Source: Symbiodinium sp. CCMP2592 (lineage: Eukaryota; Sar; Dinophyceae; Suessiales; Symbiodiniaceae). Taken from it: a DNA stretch of 64,000 nucleotides. A program made the position numbers and the translations under genes. The stretch lies in contig CAJNDT010004013.1 in NCBI GenBank assembly GCA_905221615.1, forward strand, positions 209,501 through 273,500, read 5' to 3'. The notes beneath the pieces were generated by a model, which ran no database searches, had not been told where the DNA came from, and saw nothing but the letters and a program-made list of their open reading frames with translations. The stretch's first letter is position 1, and each line of letters opens with the position of its first letter. Below, piece by piece: positions 31,605-44,439 of this stretch.

Positions 31605-34600
31605 AGAGGCTGGGCTTGAAAAACCCGAGAGGCTAGGGCCTGAAACAACACCAATTAAGGGAATATCCGGCATCCCCAACTTATGCAAAGATCGATCGGG
31701 ACTAAGCTTAGGAACATGGGGTGGATCCTTGGGGCCTACTCCAACCCCAGCCTATCGTCACCTGGCCCAAAATGAGCAACCTTCCAACCCCAAATAACTA
31801 TTGATCCCCAATCTTAAAATGCATGTAGCCGACCCCAACAAACCCTCAACGACCTTATCCGAAATCTCATTCACCACTGAAGCTTAAACCCAGTCTAAGG
31901 ATCGATCGGGATTAGGGCTTAATAAAATGGGGTAGATCCTAAAGGGGCCTACTCCAACCCAAACCTACCGTCTCCTGGCCCCACAACAGCAACCTGCAAA
32001 CCTTAAACGGCTATTGCTCCCCAATCGTAAAATGCATCCACCACACGACACCCACAAACCCTCAACGACCTAATCCGAAATCACACCCCCCACTGAAGCC
32101 TAAACCCAATCTATATCGATCGGGATTAAGGCTTAAGCAAACGGAGAAAATCCATAGGGACTTACTCCGACCGTAGCCTCTTGTCCCTTGGACCCACAAC
32201 ATCGCTACAGATCCCGACTCCTCAAATGCATCCACTACCCGAACTCACAAACCCTCAACAACCTAAGCGGAAATGTCACCACCCACTGAAGCCTAAATCG
32301 ATTCTTATATTAAGGGTCAGGGTCTTATAGTCTTGATAGGATAAGCTACAACGATCGGGATCAGGGCCTAAGACAATGGGGTGGATCCAGGGAGCATACT
32401 CCAACCCCAGCCTATCGTCTCCTGGCCCAAACAGAGCAACCTGCAAACCCCAACGACTTTTGATCCCCAATCTTAATATGCATCCATTTAACGAGACCCA
32501 CGAACCCTCAACAACCTTATCGAAATCTCACTCCCCACTGCAGCCTAAACCCAATCTAAGCATCGATCGAGAATAGTGCTTAAGAAAATGGCGTGTCAAC
32601 AAGGAGCTTACTGCAACCCTAACCTCTCGTCCCCTGACCCCACAACAACAATCTGCAAACCCCAAACAGCTTTTGATCCCCAATCGTCAAATGCATCCAA
32701 CACGCGACGTCCACAAACCCACAACGACCTAAGCCGAAATCCCACCCCCCACTGAAGCCTAAACTCAATCTACATCCATCGGGATTACGGCTTCAGAAAA
32801 TGGGGTGGAACCTAGGGTCCTACTCCAACCCTAACCTATCGTCCCCTAGACCCACAACAGCGCTGTTGAACCTGCATCGTAAAATGCATCCAATACCGGA
32901 CACCCACAACCCCTCAACGACCTGATCCGACGTCTCACCACCCACTCAAGCCTAAATACAATCTCGGGCAAAGGATTGTAGAGACTGCTTCTTAAATTAA
33001 GGGTCAGGGTCTTATATTATTTATGGGATAAGCCACAACGATCGGAATCAGAGCTTAAGAAAATGGAATGGATCCCAGGAACCTACTCCAACCCCAGCCT
33101 ATCGTCCCCTGGCCCAAACAGAGCCACCTGCAAACCCCAAACGACCATTGATCCCCAATCTACAACGATCGGGATTAGGGCTTAAGAAAATGGGGTGGAT
33201 CCTAGGGGCCTACTCCAACCCCAGTCTACCGTCCCCTGCCCCAAAAAGAGCAACCTGCAAACCCCAAACAACTAGTGATCACCGATCTTACAATGCATCC
33301 ATTAACCGACACCCACAAACCCTCAACAACCTTATCTGAAATCTCACCCCCAACGGAAGCATGAACCCAATCTAAGGATCGATCGGGATTACGGCTTAAG
33401 CAAATGGAGCGGATCCTAGAAGCTTACTCTAACCCTAACCTATCGTCCCCTGGCACCACAACAGCAACCTGCAAACCCCGAACGGCTATTGATCACACGC
33501 GACACCCACAAACCCTCACAACCTAATCAGAAAAAACCACCCCCCACTGAAACCTAAACCCAATCTACATCGATCGTGATTAGGGCTTAAGAGACTGGGG
33601 TGGATCCTAGGGGCCTACTCCAACCCTAGCCTCTCGTGCCCGGGAACCACACCAGCGCTATTAATCTCGAATCGTAAAATGCATCCAATACGAGACAACC
33701 ACAATCACTCAACAACATGATCCGAAATCTCACCACTCACTGAAACATGAATACAATCCAGGGCAAAAGATTCTAGGGATCGCTTCTTGTATTAAGAGTC
33801 AGGGTCTTATATGAATTCTGCGTATGACAGCACGAACGGGATGAAAGCTTAAGAACATGGGATGGATCCTGGGGGCTTACTCCAACACCAGCCTCTCGTC
33901 CCCTGGCCCAAAAAAAGCAACCTGGAAACCCCAAGCAAGTGATGATCCCCAATCTTAACATGCATCCATTAGCCGACACCCACAAACCCGCAACGACCTT
34001 ATCTGAAATCTCACCCCGCACTGAAGCCTAAACCCAATCTGAGGATCGATCGGGAGTGAGGCTGAAAAAAATGGGGTCGATCGAGGAAGCTTCTTCCAAC
34101 CCTAAACTACGGTCCCCTGGCCCCGCAACAGCAACCTGCAGACCCGAAACGGCTATTGATCCCCAGTCGTAAAATACATCCAACACGCGAAACCCACAAA
34201 CCCACAACGACCTAGTCCGAAATCCCACCCCCCCCTGAAGCCTAAACCCAAGCTGTACCGATCGGGATTAAAGCTTAAGAGAATGGGGTAGGTCCGAGGG
34301 GCCTACTCCAACCCGAGTCTATCGTCCCTTGGACCCACAACAGCGCTATTGATCCAGAATCACTAAGTGCATCCCATACGCGACACCCACAAACCCACAA
34401 CGACCTGATTCGCAATCTCACCACCCGCTGAAGCCTAAATGCAATTTAGAGTAAAAGATTATAGGGATCGCTTCTTATATTCAGGGTCAGGGTCTTATAC
34501 TGATTATGCGTAAGCCAAAACGAAAGGGACAAGAGCTTAAGAACATGGGGTGGCTCCTGGGGACCTACTCAAACTCCAGCCTATCGTCCCCTGGCCCAAA

Positions 34601-34690
34601 AAGAGCAACCTGGAAACTCCAAACAACTACTGATCCCCAATCTTAGAATGCATCCATTAGCTGACACCAACAAAGTCTCAACGACCTTGG
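31605..34690. repeat. Satellite array 4
   Basis: About fourteen monomers of ~200-215 bp, opened by the head 'gttagaggctgggcttgaaaa..'. Higher-order tags at 32314, 33001, 33796 and 34484 give spacings of 687, 795 and 688 bp. 33780-34690 matches 12800-13650 and 37890-38740. Confidence 0.92.
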
Positions 34691-34979
34691 ACTGAGGTCT
34701 GGAGCTAAGGAAGTCTTAACCCAAGATCTGGAAGTGCAATAGATTATAACTTTATTTAGTACAGCCCCTAAAACCGGTTCTGCACATGTTGCAACAGTCC
34801 CAGCTAGAGCACATGAACCAGTTTTCAAAAGCTAAACCACCTAAGATCCCGAGCTGCTCAAATCCGAATCCTAAGTATGCCACGATTCCTCAGACATTAA
34901 ACCCTTATACTGGGAGCCCAGGCAAGCTCCCTCAGCTCGCCCGCCTGCATTGCAGAAGCAGCTGTGCCGATTTTTTAAT

Positions 34980-35265
34980 AAATTCAGAGGTTTGGGATTA
35001 GATTCAGGGTTCAGGGTCAGGATCGGAACACAAGGATCTAAGACAGGCCGCTAGGCGTTATATATGGGTTAGGGACTCGAGCGTAAAGCAACCCCAATTA
35101 AGTGGATCGGGTACCCCCAACTTATGTAAGCAACGATCGGGATTAGGGCTTAAGCAAAGAGGGTGGATCCTAGGGGCCTACTCGAACCCTAGCCTCTAGT
35201 TCCCTCTTGGAATATGGATTATTCTATCTAGCCTACTGCCCTCCCCCGGCCACAATCACCAACGG
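34980..35265. repeat. Partial copy of the compound unit tail
   Basis: Contains 'gcgttatatatgggttagggactcgagcgtaaagcaacccc', the head-like 'atcgggtacccccaacttatgtaa' and 'cctactgccctcccccggccac', as in 14560-14800. It breaks off where the gene at 35233-35623 begins. Confidence 0.65.
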
Positions 35266-35623
35266 GTCTGCCCCAACTCCTTGGGCTGGGAGATGGAACA
35301 AACGACTGTAGAGGATCACTGGTGCTAGACGTCGAAGCACCACCCTGCTGAAGTCCATCTTGTGGAAACCGCAACCTCGAGAGGATTTAGGGTTGTAGTA
35401 CGACTGCCAGGAATGACAGCACACCTCGCTGTTCGAAATTCTGGCAGACCAGCCTGCACATGCCTGCTGAGCTGTACTGGGAACCGCACGTGTGATCAAG
35501 GACATCACACACCGTGGTGCCTTCGTCCGTGCGGCCTCGACAGCTTCGGCTCTCCCACGCTCGGGTGAAGATCATCACCAGAAATATGGTGACAAAGGAC
35601 ATGCCCTGCGCGCCAAGGGCCAT
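35233..35623 (-). CDS. Two-exon small membrane or secreted Cys-rich protein
   Basis: Exon 1 (35623-35425) starts at an ATG and exon 2 (35375-35233) ends at TAG. The 49-bp GT-AG intron is phase 1 and both parts join in frame (113 aa). Residues ~8-20 (MSFVTIFLVMIF) are a hydrophobic segment after a short N-terminus, consistent with a signal peptide or anchor. A Cys-containing part follows (SCRGRTDEGTTVCDVLDHTC..MCRLVCQ), with six cysteines in about 40 residues that could pair in the ER lumen. The C-terminal half is basic and hydrophobic (KMDFSRVVLRRLAPVILYS..). No family recognised. It is an island between satellite arrays 4 and 5. Confidence 0.55.
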
Positions 35624-35777
35624 GTTCCAGCTTCAAAGCAAGGCAGTGGGGAAGTTGACGCTTAAGCCTCCATGCATTCAGGGCTTAGGGGCTTGTCACC
35701 CTAAACCCTAAACCCTAAACCATGAAACCTTCACCCAGGCTGAAAGCTTCAATCTATTTTGGATTCAGCAATCAATG

Positions 35778-38700
35778 AAGAGTTAGAGGCTGGGCTTGAA
35801 AACCTCGAGAGGCTAGGCCCCGAAACAACACCAATTCAGGGGATATCTGCCATCCCCAACTTATGCAAAGATCGATCGGGATTAAGGCTTGAGAACCTGG
35901 GGTGGATCCTAGGGGCCTACTCCAACCCCAGCCTATCGTCACCTCGCCCAAAATGAGCAACCTTCCAACCCCGAACAACTATTGATCCCCAATCTTAAAA
36001 TGCATGTGGCCGACCCCAACAAACCCACAACGACCTTATCCGAAATCTCATTCACCACTGAAGCTTAAACCCAGTCTAAGGATCGATCCGGATTAAGGCT
36101 TAATAAAATGGGGTAGATCCTAGGGGCCTACTCCAACCCAAACCTATCGTCTCCTGGCCTCACAACAGCAACCTGCAAACCCTAAACGGCTATTGCTCCC
36201 AATTGTAAAATGCATCCACCACACGACACCCACAAACCCTCAACGACCTAATCCGAAATCACACCCCCCACTGAAGCCTAAACCCAATCTACATCGATCG
36301 GGATTAGGGCTGATGCAAGTGGAGAGGATCCATAGGGACATACTCCAACCGTAGCCTCTTGTCCCTTGGACCCACAACAGCGCTACTCATCCCGAAAGGT
36401 CAAATGCATCCACTACCAGAACTCACAAACCCTCAACAACCTAATCCGAAATCTCACTAGCCACTGAAGCCTAATTACAATCTCGGGCAGAGGATGCTAG
36501 GGATCGATTCTTATATTAAGGGTCAGGGTCTTATATTATTTACAGCATAAGCCACAACGATCGGGATCAGGGCTTAAGACAATGGGGTGGATCCTAGGGG
36601 CATACTCCAACCCCAGTCTATGGTCTCCTGGCCCAACAGGAGCAACCTGCAAACCCCAAACGACTATTGATCCCCAATCTTAATATGCATCCATTCAACG
36701 AGACCCACGAACCCTCAACAACCTTATCGAAATCTCACCCCCCACTGCAGCCTAAACCCAATCTAAGGATCGATCGGGAATAGTGCTTAAGAAAATGGCG
36801 TAGCTCCTAGGAACTTACTCCAACCCTAACCTATCGTCCCCGGGCCCCACAACAACCATCTGCAAACCCCAAACAGCTTTTGCTCCCCATAGGGTTTCAG
36901 AAAATGGGGTGGAACCTAGGGTCCTACTCCAACCCTAGCCTCTCGTCCCCTAGACCCACAACAGCGCTGTTGATCCTGCATCGTAAAATGCATCCAATAC
37001 CGGACACCCACAACCCCTCAACAACTTGATCCGACGTCTCACCACCCACTGAAGCTCAAATACAATCTCGGGCAAAGGATTATAGAGAGTGATCCCTAAA
37101 TCAAGGGTCAGGGTCTTATATTATTTATGGGATAAGCAACAACGATCGGGATCAGAGCTTAAGAAAATGGAGTGGATCCTAGGAGCTTACTCCAACCCCA
37201 GCCTATCGTCCCCTGGCCCAAACAGAGCAACCTGCAAACCCCAAACGACCATTCACCCCCAATCTACAACGATCAGGATCAGGGCTTAAGAAAATGGGGT
37301 GGATCCTAGGGGCCTACTCCAACCCCAGCCTATCGTCCCCTGCCCCAAAAAGAGCAACCTGCAAACCCCAAACGACTATTGATCACCGCTCGTACAATGC
37401 GTCCATCAACCGACACTGACAAACCCTCAACGACCTTATCTGAAATCTCACCCCCCAACGGAAGCATGAACCCAATCTAAGGATCGCTCGGGATTAGGGC
37501 TTAAGCAAATGAGCGGATCCTAGGAGCTTACTCTAACCCTAATCTATCGTCCCCTGGCACCACAACAGCAACCTGCAAACCCCGAACGGCTCTTGATCCC
37601 CAATCGTACCATGCATCTATAACACGCGACACCCACAAACCCTCACAACCTAATCAGAAAAAACCACCCCCCACTGAAACCTAAACCCAATCTACATCGA
37701 TCGCGATTAGGGCCTAAGAGACTGGGGTGGATCCTAGGGGCCTACCCCAACCCTAGCCGGGGAACCACAACAGCGCTATTAATCCCGAATCGTAAAATGC
37801 ATCGAATACAGGACACCCACAATCACTCAACAACATGATCCGAAATCTCACCACCACTGAAGCCTGAATACAATCTAAGGCAGAGGATTCAAGGGATCGC
37901 TTCTTATATTGAGGGTCAGGGTCTTATATTAATTCTGCGTTATGACAGAACGAATGGAATGAAAGCTTAAGAACATGGGATGGATCCTGGGGGCCTACTC
38001 CAACTCCAGCCTATCGTCCCCTGGCCAAAAAAAAGCAACCTGGAAACCCCAAGCAAGTGATGATGCCCGATCTGAAAATGCATCGATTAGCCGACACCCA
38101 CAAACCCGCAACGACCTTTTCTGAAATCTCATCGCACTGAAGCTTAAACCCAATCTGAGGATCGATCGGGAGTGAGGCTGAAAAAAATGGGGTCGATCGT
38201 AGAGGCTTCTTCCAACCCTAACCTACAGTCACCTGGCCCCACAACAGCAACCTGCAGACCCCAAACGGCTATTGATCCCCAGTCGTAAAATACATCCAAC
38301 ACGCGAAACTCACAAACCCACAACGACCTAGTCCGAAATCCCACCCCCCCCCTGAAGCCTAAACCCAATCTGTACCGATCGGGATTAAAGCTTAAGAGAA
38401 TGGAGTAGGTCCGAGGGGCCTACTCCAACCCCAGTCTATCGTCCCCTGGACCCACAACAGCGCTATGGATCCAGAATCACAAAATGTATCCAATACGCGA
38501 CACCCACAAACCCACAACGACCTGATTTGCAATCTCACCAACCGCTAAAGCCTAAATGCAATCTAGAGTCAAAGATTACAGGGATCGCTTCTTCTATTCA
38601 GGGTCAGGGTCTTATATTGATTATGCGTTAAGCCAGAACGAACGGGACGAAAGCTTAAGAACATGGGGTGGCTCTTGGGGGCCTACTCAAACTCCAGCCT

Positions 38701-39240
38701 ATCGTCCCCTGGCCTAAAAAGATGACACCCGCAAAGTCTCAAAGACCTTATCTGAAGTCCCACCCCGCACTGACGCTAAACCCAGTCTGAAGATCGATCG
38801 GGATTGGGGCTGAAAAAAGTGGGCTCGATCCTAGGGGCCTATTCTAACCCTAACCTACCGTCCCCTGGCCCCGCAACAGCAACCTGCAAACCCTAAACCG
38901 CTACGATACCCAATCGTGACATACATCCAACACACGAAACCCACAAACCCACGACGACTTAACCCGATATCCCACCCCCCACTGAAGCCCAAACCCAATC
39001 TATATCGCACGGGATTAAGGCCTCAGAAAACGAGGTAAATCCTAGGGGCCTACTCCAACTCTGGCCTCTCGTCCCCTGAGCCCACAACCGCGCTACTGAT
39101 TCCGAATCATAAACTGCATCCAATAACAGATACCTCCCAAACCGTCAACAACCTGATCCGAAATCTCACCACCCACTGCAGCCTAAATACAATCTAAGGC
39201 AGCGGATTACAAGGAGCGATTCTTATATTAAGGGTCAGGG
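35778..39240. repeat. Satellite array 5
   Basis: About fifteen monomers, opened by the same head as array 4. Tags at 36520, 37105, 37913, 38601 and 39232 give spacings of 585, 808, 688 and 631 bp. The last part (37878 onward) is the duplicated block also found at 12797. Confidence 0.92.
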
Positions 39241-39927
39241 TCTTATATTACTGAGGGGTTAACCCAGAAAGTTGGAATGTGTGCTTATCCCGGAAACCAA
39301 TTAATATGTTCCATCTATCCGAAATTCCCGGTAAAGCGGCCTCCCCAGCAAGCAGCAGCGCCTGCCAATAGAGTCAATTAGCATGAATTAAAACTTACCG
39401 GCTGTTCTATATTATATATATAGATACTATATCGCGGCATGACTTACAGTCCGGATCGATTTTCGGGTTGGTTTCAGCATGTAGGGTCTTGGGTTCAAGC
39501 TTCTAAAGGTTTCGCATGTTACTGCTTGGTTTCACGGCTACGAGTTCGGAGTTAGGCCTAAGGCCCGAGTCAAGCGATAGGTTTGGGGTTGGATTCAAAG
39601 TTTGCGCTCAAGATCACCAAGATCTGAGGCATGCCGCATTGCATATTTATATATGGACTAAGGACTGGACTTAAAGCAACCCTAATTAAATGCATCGGGT
39701 ACCGCCAACTTATGTAGGGATCGATTGGGGTTGAGGCTTCCGCAAATGGGGTGGATCCTAGGGGCATACTCCAACTCTAGCTTCGGGCCCCTCCTGCACT
39801 ATCGAAAAATAATCTATCTAGCCTACCGCCCTCCCCCCACCACAGTCACCAACGAACGTTCGATCAGGATTAGGCCTTAAGAAAAGAGCGATGGATCCTG
39901 GGAGCCTGCTCAAAATATAGCAACTCC

Positions 39928-40161
39928 TCATCTATAAATCCTCCCCCCCCCCCCACCCCCCCGCCCCCAAACATTGGCCGAGCGATTGTCGGTCGGCCAA
40001 GTCTCAGATGCCAGGCAAGGACCGATGTGTCTCGGGCCACTGTCCTCCTTGTCCGTGCCATAGCAGACAGCATCGACACCCAGTGCCAGCGAGTTCAGCG
40101 CTTAGCATTCAGCGTTGATTAACCGCTTGCAGGATGTCCAAATCAGCGCTCCGAATGCCAC
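39928..40161 (-). pseudogene. Decayed retroelement-like fragment, second copy
   Basis: Same frame as 14849-15082 but interrupted by a TAA after NAEC, showing that the open frame is not under constraint. Confidence 0.25.
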
Positions 40162-40432
40162 AGTTCCACTGCTTCTGTGCAGGGTGCCGATCCGAAAGTC
40201 GGACTACCACTTGATTGTCGCGCCGGCGATCTGTAGTCCAGGTCTCCTCTTACAGTCAACTCGGGGTTGCTCCATTGCACGCACACGCACTATGCAGTTC
40301 ATCCGTTGCAGCGAGCCATCCGCTGGATGCCAGAACCATGGTCCTAAACCCAAGAACTAAACCCGATGATCTCGAATTTAAATTAAATAATGATACCACG
40401 ACTTAGATATTTTTTCGGCCAAGCTGGTTCAA

Positions 40433-40465
<33 letters not shown>

Positions 40466-40499
40466 CTATATATATATATATATATATATACATATATGT

Positions 40500-40527
<28 letters not shown>
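40433..40527. repeat. TA microsatellite
   Basis: Expanded (TA)n in copy 2 of the segmental duplication. Confidence 0.9.
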
Positions 40528-40532
<5 letters not shown>

Positions 40533-41009
40533 TTATTTATGGGCACGTACTCTAGCGGTAGCGTATCGGGATTCAAGATTCAGAGATCACGGCCACGGAA
40601 CTTGGCAAGGGTCAGCGTGCCCAATACATAACAGAGAAACTAAGCCTAGCCACCTAGCTTATCCTCAATCCCGGCACAATCTTAAACGGAACGCCGCATA
40701 TCCAGGAATCCAGATCATGCTCCAAAACCAAAATGGTTCTGAAAACTCCCAAACGAAGTTCAAACCGAACCACATATGGGAAGACCCAAGTTAAGGTCAG
40801 TCAACCCCAACCGCATGCCAGCTAAAACCCGAGTTAAAGATAATCATCCCCAACCCTATGCCACATAAACCCGATGCGAGAGTGATTCCTACAGGAACGT
40901 GAACCCCTATATATGCCACAGAAACATAACCAAATTCAACTCCAACCCTATGCGAGCGAAACCCTTGCACCTTCGGTGCCTGCCCGGAAGCGAAGACCAG
41001 GAGTGGCGG

Positions 41010-42060
41010 CGTGCCTAAACGAGCTTAACTCGAGTTCCTTTCATCTATTGAGAGCTTGACATGACTGAGTCCTATTCCCTAGACCCGGAAACCGACACCT
41101 TGTGCTATAATCCGCAACCCGGGAAAACAGAACCCCTGAAACTAAGCCTAAACCCAAAACCTAAACCCTAAACCCTTAGCTGACGGGTTCAGTTCATGGT
41201 TCAGGGTCTAGGGTTTAGTTTTTCTAGATTTGTGTGTGTCATCCTTGCACAGAGGCCAAGCTCGATCTGTATCGTTCCAATTCTAGCAGATGATCCGAGA
41301 AGGGTTCAGTTTGTAGGGTTTAGACTTCAAGATTTAGACATAAACCGTGCAGCCTGATGAGCCAGATGGATACTCATTTTAGAATTTAGGATGTAGAGGC
41401 TTGAGGTTTAGGGTGGGGAAAACATGGAAAAAAGTCCAGGTGACAGCAACTCCTCAAACTGCCCTCAGTCCTGTTTCCTTACACCCGCAACCCAACACCC
41501 TAAGCCTTAAACCTAAAAAGCTCGGGAAAACCGAAACTCTTTAGACAAAACCCATGCAGCCTGATGAGCCGGTGGATACTAAGTTTAGAATTTAGTTTTT
41601 AGGGGTCTGGGTTTAAGTCTTATTCCCTACACCCGCAACCCAACACCCTAAGCTTTAAACCTAAAAAACTCGGGAAAACCGAAACCCTAGACACTAAAAC
41701 CTAAACCCAAAACCTAAAGCCCCACTGTGCTACCGACAGGTAAACTGCCCTCTTGCGTCTCTCGATATTCGACCCGAGTCCGGCTGAAAATTGGGTACAG
41801 AACCCATAATGCTAAACCCTAAACCCAAAGAACCCTAAACCCTCAACTCTCGAACCCTAAACCGTACGATTCTAGGATCCAATTCAGCGCGCAGGGTCGT
41901 GGAGCGGTTTAGGCTTTAAAGTTCCGCAAACCCTCATACCCCAAATCCTACACCCTGAACCCTAAACCGTTTTAGGACCCAATTAGGGCGCGCAAGGTTG
42001 TGGAACAGTTTAGGAGTTTAGGGTGCACGGGGTTCGGGTTTAGAGTTTACACGGGGGGTG
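41010..42060. other. No gene seen; telomere-like motifs and a small repeat family
   Basis: The motif 'aacccaacaccctaag(c)cttaaacctaaaaa(g)ctcgggaaaaccgaaa' occurs near 41480 and 41640, with a relative at 45240-45290. The rest consists of 'aaccctaaaccc' arrays that resemble degraded CCCTAAA telomere repeats. Confidence 0.5.
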
Positions 42061-42075
42061 CCCCAATAGTCCCAG

Positions 42076-42279
42076 TGCGTTGAGCGGTTCTTCAACACGC
42101 TCTCGAAGTCTGCGTCCGTGGTCCGGACGTGTCTCGCCTTGCTGAAGCTGGACATCCGTGCAGACGTCTCGCACACTCCAATAGAGGAACTGGGCTTCGA
42201 GAGAAATGTCTCCTGTGACAGACATCTTGAAGGAAGACGAACAAGGTCTTCGCACGTCATCTCGTCAACTGACCGGTGA
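42076..42279 (+). CDS. Coding exon, unknown protein
   Basis: After tcccag the plus frame reads 67 codons, CVERFFNTLSKSASVV..CLALLKLDIRADVSHTP.., to a TGA at 42277-42279, with strong G/C third positions (TTC AAC ACG CTC TCG AAG). No Met, so it is internal or C-terminal. A second plus frame (from ATG 42206, MSPVTDILKEDEQGLR) and a minus frame (42018-42260) also stay open here; the exon may use one of them downstream of an unseen donor. Not recognised. Confidence 0.45.
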   Translation, partial: CVERFFNTLSKSASVVRTCLALLKLDIRADVSHTPIEELGFERNVSCDRHLEGRRTRSSHVISSTDR

Positions 42280-42677
42280 ATCGTTTCATGTCTCGCTTCA
42301 CTGGCAACCAGGGTCTAAGCTTTCGATTCGGGTCTGCGGCAGAGCTTCTGGATTCAGGTTGTTTAGCACTCCTACTACGAACTACTGACAACATTGTTAA
42401 CTTAACTAGCCTAGCCGAGCTCGCTCGCTGCCCTAAATTCTTTACCTATCTTTAGAAATCAAGCACCGAGCTACAGCCAAAGTTATGAAGGGTGCCAAAG
42501 CGAGCAAAACAAATAGAACTTAAGATTATGCTGCTTCGTACTCTTAGCTCGAGAGCTCCCCAACCCTGAGAGCCTTAGCGCTAACCCTAAGCCCCAGGGT
42601 TGAGTTTAGGGTTTAGCCTTGCAAGGGTGTGCAGGTTTGCCTGCATTCACAGGTCTTGGCCTTGGATGCCTCAGCTT

Positions 42678-42760
42678 TCAAGCTTCGAAGTTCCGATCAA
42701 CGCATAATTCATACGATACTGGGGATGGGAATATCGGATGATCCTTTGGTGCCGTTTCCC
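42678..42760 (-). CDS. Possible C-terminal exon
   Basis: The minus frame reads GETAPKDHPIFPSPVSYELC.. and ..DRNFEA, then TGA. Short and unsupported by neighbours, but the composition is protein-like. Confidence 0.3.
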
Positions 42761-43039
42761 CGAAAACCCCAAGCCCTAATTTCAAAAACCTTGAAATACT
42801 CAACCCCAAGCCACTAAGCCTAAACCCAGCAAAACCCAAATCCCTAACCTTCTCTACAACAAACCCTAAACCCCGCGAAAACCCAAATCCCAAACCTCGA
42901 CATGAGTTTGCAGGTTGCTAACCTACTGCCCTAAGGGTCCAAGTATTGAGGACCTCCTGGGGACAAGACTTAAAGTATACCCGAACTTTACTCAGACGGC
43001 AGAGGTTTGCATTTAGGTTTCGGCCTCGGTTATTTCGAC

Positions 43040-43096
43040 GTAAAGCTTATGTCGAGCACGCTCGCGCAACAAGTACAGCGACGGCTCCTGCGCGAC
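43040..43096 (-). CDS. 57-bp exon, unknown protein
   Basis: Between tcacag and a GT (tac|gtcgaa) the minus frame reads VAQEPSLYLLRERARHKLY, exactly 19 codons, with strongly G/C-ending codons. The frame remains open a further nine codons (VEITEAET) if the donor is not used. Confidence 0.42.
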
Positions 43097-43983
43097 CTGT
43101 GATTTCCGGACTCGGAAAAGAACCCCTTTAGCCTATGGCCCAAGCTCTTGCTGTCTCAGGTCTAAGCCCCTTAGATCTGAGGCCCAGATTTACGGCTTTG
43201 GGGTTGGGTGCCTAGCGCACACCAGCTATCACAGCTTTACGGTTCCGGGTTTGGGGTACTCATTCGGCCAATCCAGACGGAGCATGCGGTATTCTGAGTG
43301 TCATGACTTTAGGGTCAGTGAAGGCTACGAAGTAAGCAATAACTAGCCCTGCTTCACCCCGAGCCCTAACCCTAAACCGAAACCTAATGCCAAGCCTAAA
43401 ACCGTGTCACCAGCTGAGCGTGTAAGTAACTTTGAACTCGTTTCCACAAAATGTCACACCAAAGCTCCTGGGCTTGAGGCTTCGCGTCTAAGTAACTTTG
43501 GACTCATTTCCACAAAATGTCACACCGACGCTCTGGGCTTGGGGCTTCCTACCCAAAAAAATTAAGATGCAAAACCCAAGCCCGATGCAATCTGCTATCA
43601 ATACTCGGAATATTCCCTACTTAAAGAATATTGGGGTCGCTAGCAAGTCTTAAAGGCGCAAACTGCACCATTCTCTAACCATAAACCCTGAACCTTACAC
43701 CCAAAACCGTAACGCCTAAACTCTAAACCCTCACCCCTAAACCCTAGTCTCTAACCCGTGAACCCTTACCCCTGAACCCTAACCCCTAGAGCCTAGACTC
43801 TAACCTAAACCGAAACCTTGAACCTAAGCGCTAAACCCTAGCAAACACTGTCCCCTGCGGCCTCAGGCAGCATTGCGCCGTGACAGCGCAAGCTTCATTG
43901 ACCTCGGCGCTATTGTCATTGATACACATTGAATAAAATGATCTCTAGAAAGACATCATTACTCATGACTGGTAGTCGTTGCC

Positions 43984-44062
43984 ATGACTACGACTACTAC
44001 AACTACTACTACTACTACCACTACTACTGCTACTGCTGCTACTACTTGTACTACTACTACCC
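43984..44062. repeat. Trinucleotide (TAC/CTA) microsatellite
   Basis: Interrupted 'ctactacta' tract, translating as poly-T or poly-Y. It has the opposite strand sense to the larger GTA tract at 44824. Confidence 0.9.
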
Positions 44063-44386
44063 GAATGGCGCCCTCAATCTCCAGAGTTGCAGCGTCCAGC
44101 GCAATTTTGTCTTTGCCAGAGTCTTGGTTGTCGCATCCCACTTCGAATGCTACTTTTGACGGTCGTGAAACTTGTCTGCGCTACAAGTCTAAACTAAGTC
44201 TTAAATTAATTAAAGCAGACAGCAGACGGACTAAGTTTCCAAGGCACCAATCCGCAAGTGCGCGACCCCTAAACCCTAAAGCTTAAACCCTAAACCCTGA
44301 CCCCTAAACCCTAACTCCTCAGATCTAAACACCACGATAAGAAGGACGCCTCTATACTATCTATTAGGCCACAGGGAAACAAATAC

Positions 44387-44439
44387 CTGACAGCCCGCCA
44401 GCAAATTAGAAGGAATGACGCCCTTGACTCTCTTGCGTC
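44387..44439 (-). CDS. 53-bp exon, unknown protein
   Basis: Acceptor cctag and donor cag|gtattt enclose a minus frame reading RKRVKGVIPSNLLAGCQ. Basic and hydrophobic. Too short to classify. Confidence 0.38.

Larger units (their letters stand above)
37878..41008. repeat. 3.1-kb segmental duplication, copy 2
   Basis: Partner of 12797-15921, direct orientation. Differences are few: isolated substitutions, TA- and C-tract length, and a nonsense change in the retroelement-like fragment. Right of 41008 it runs on as the older copy at ~22500 does. Confidence 0.9.

Noticed and set aside
42018-42260. 80-codon minus frame
   Set aside because: Opposite to a plus frame with stronger G/C third-position bias; kept only as an alternative.
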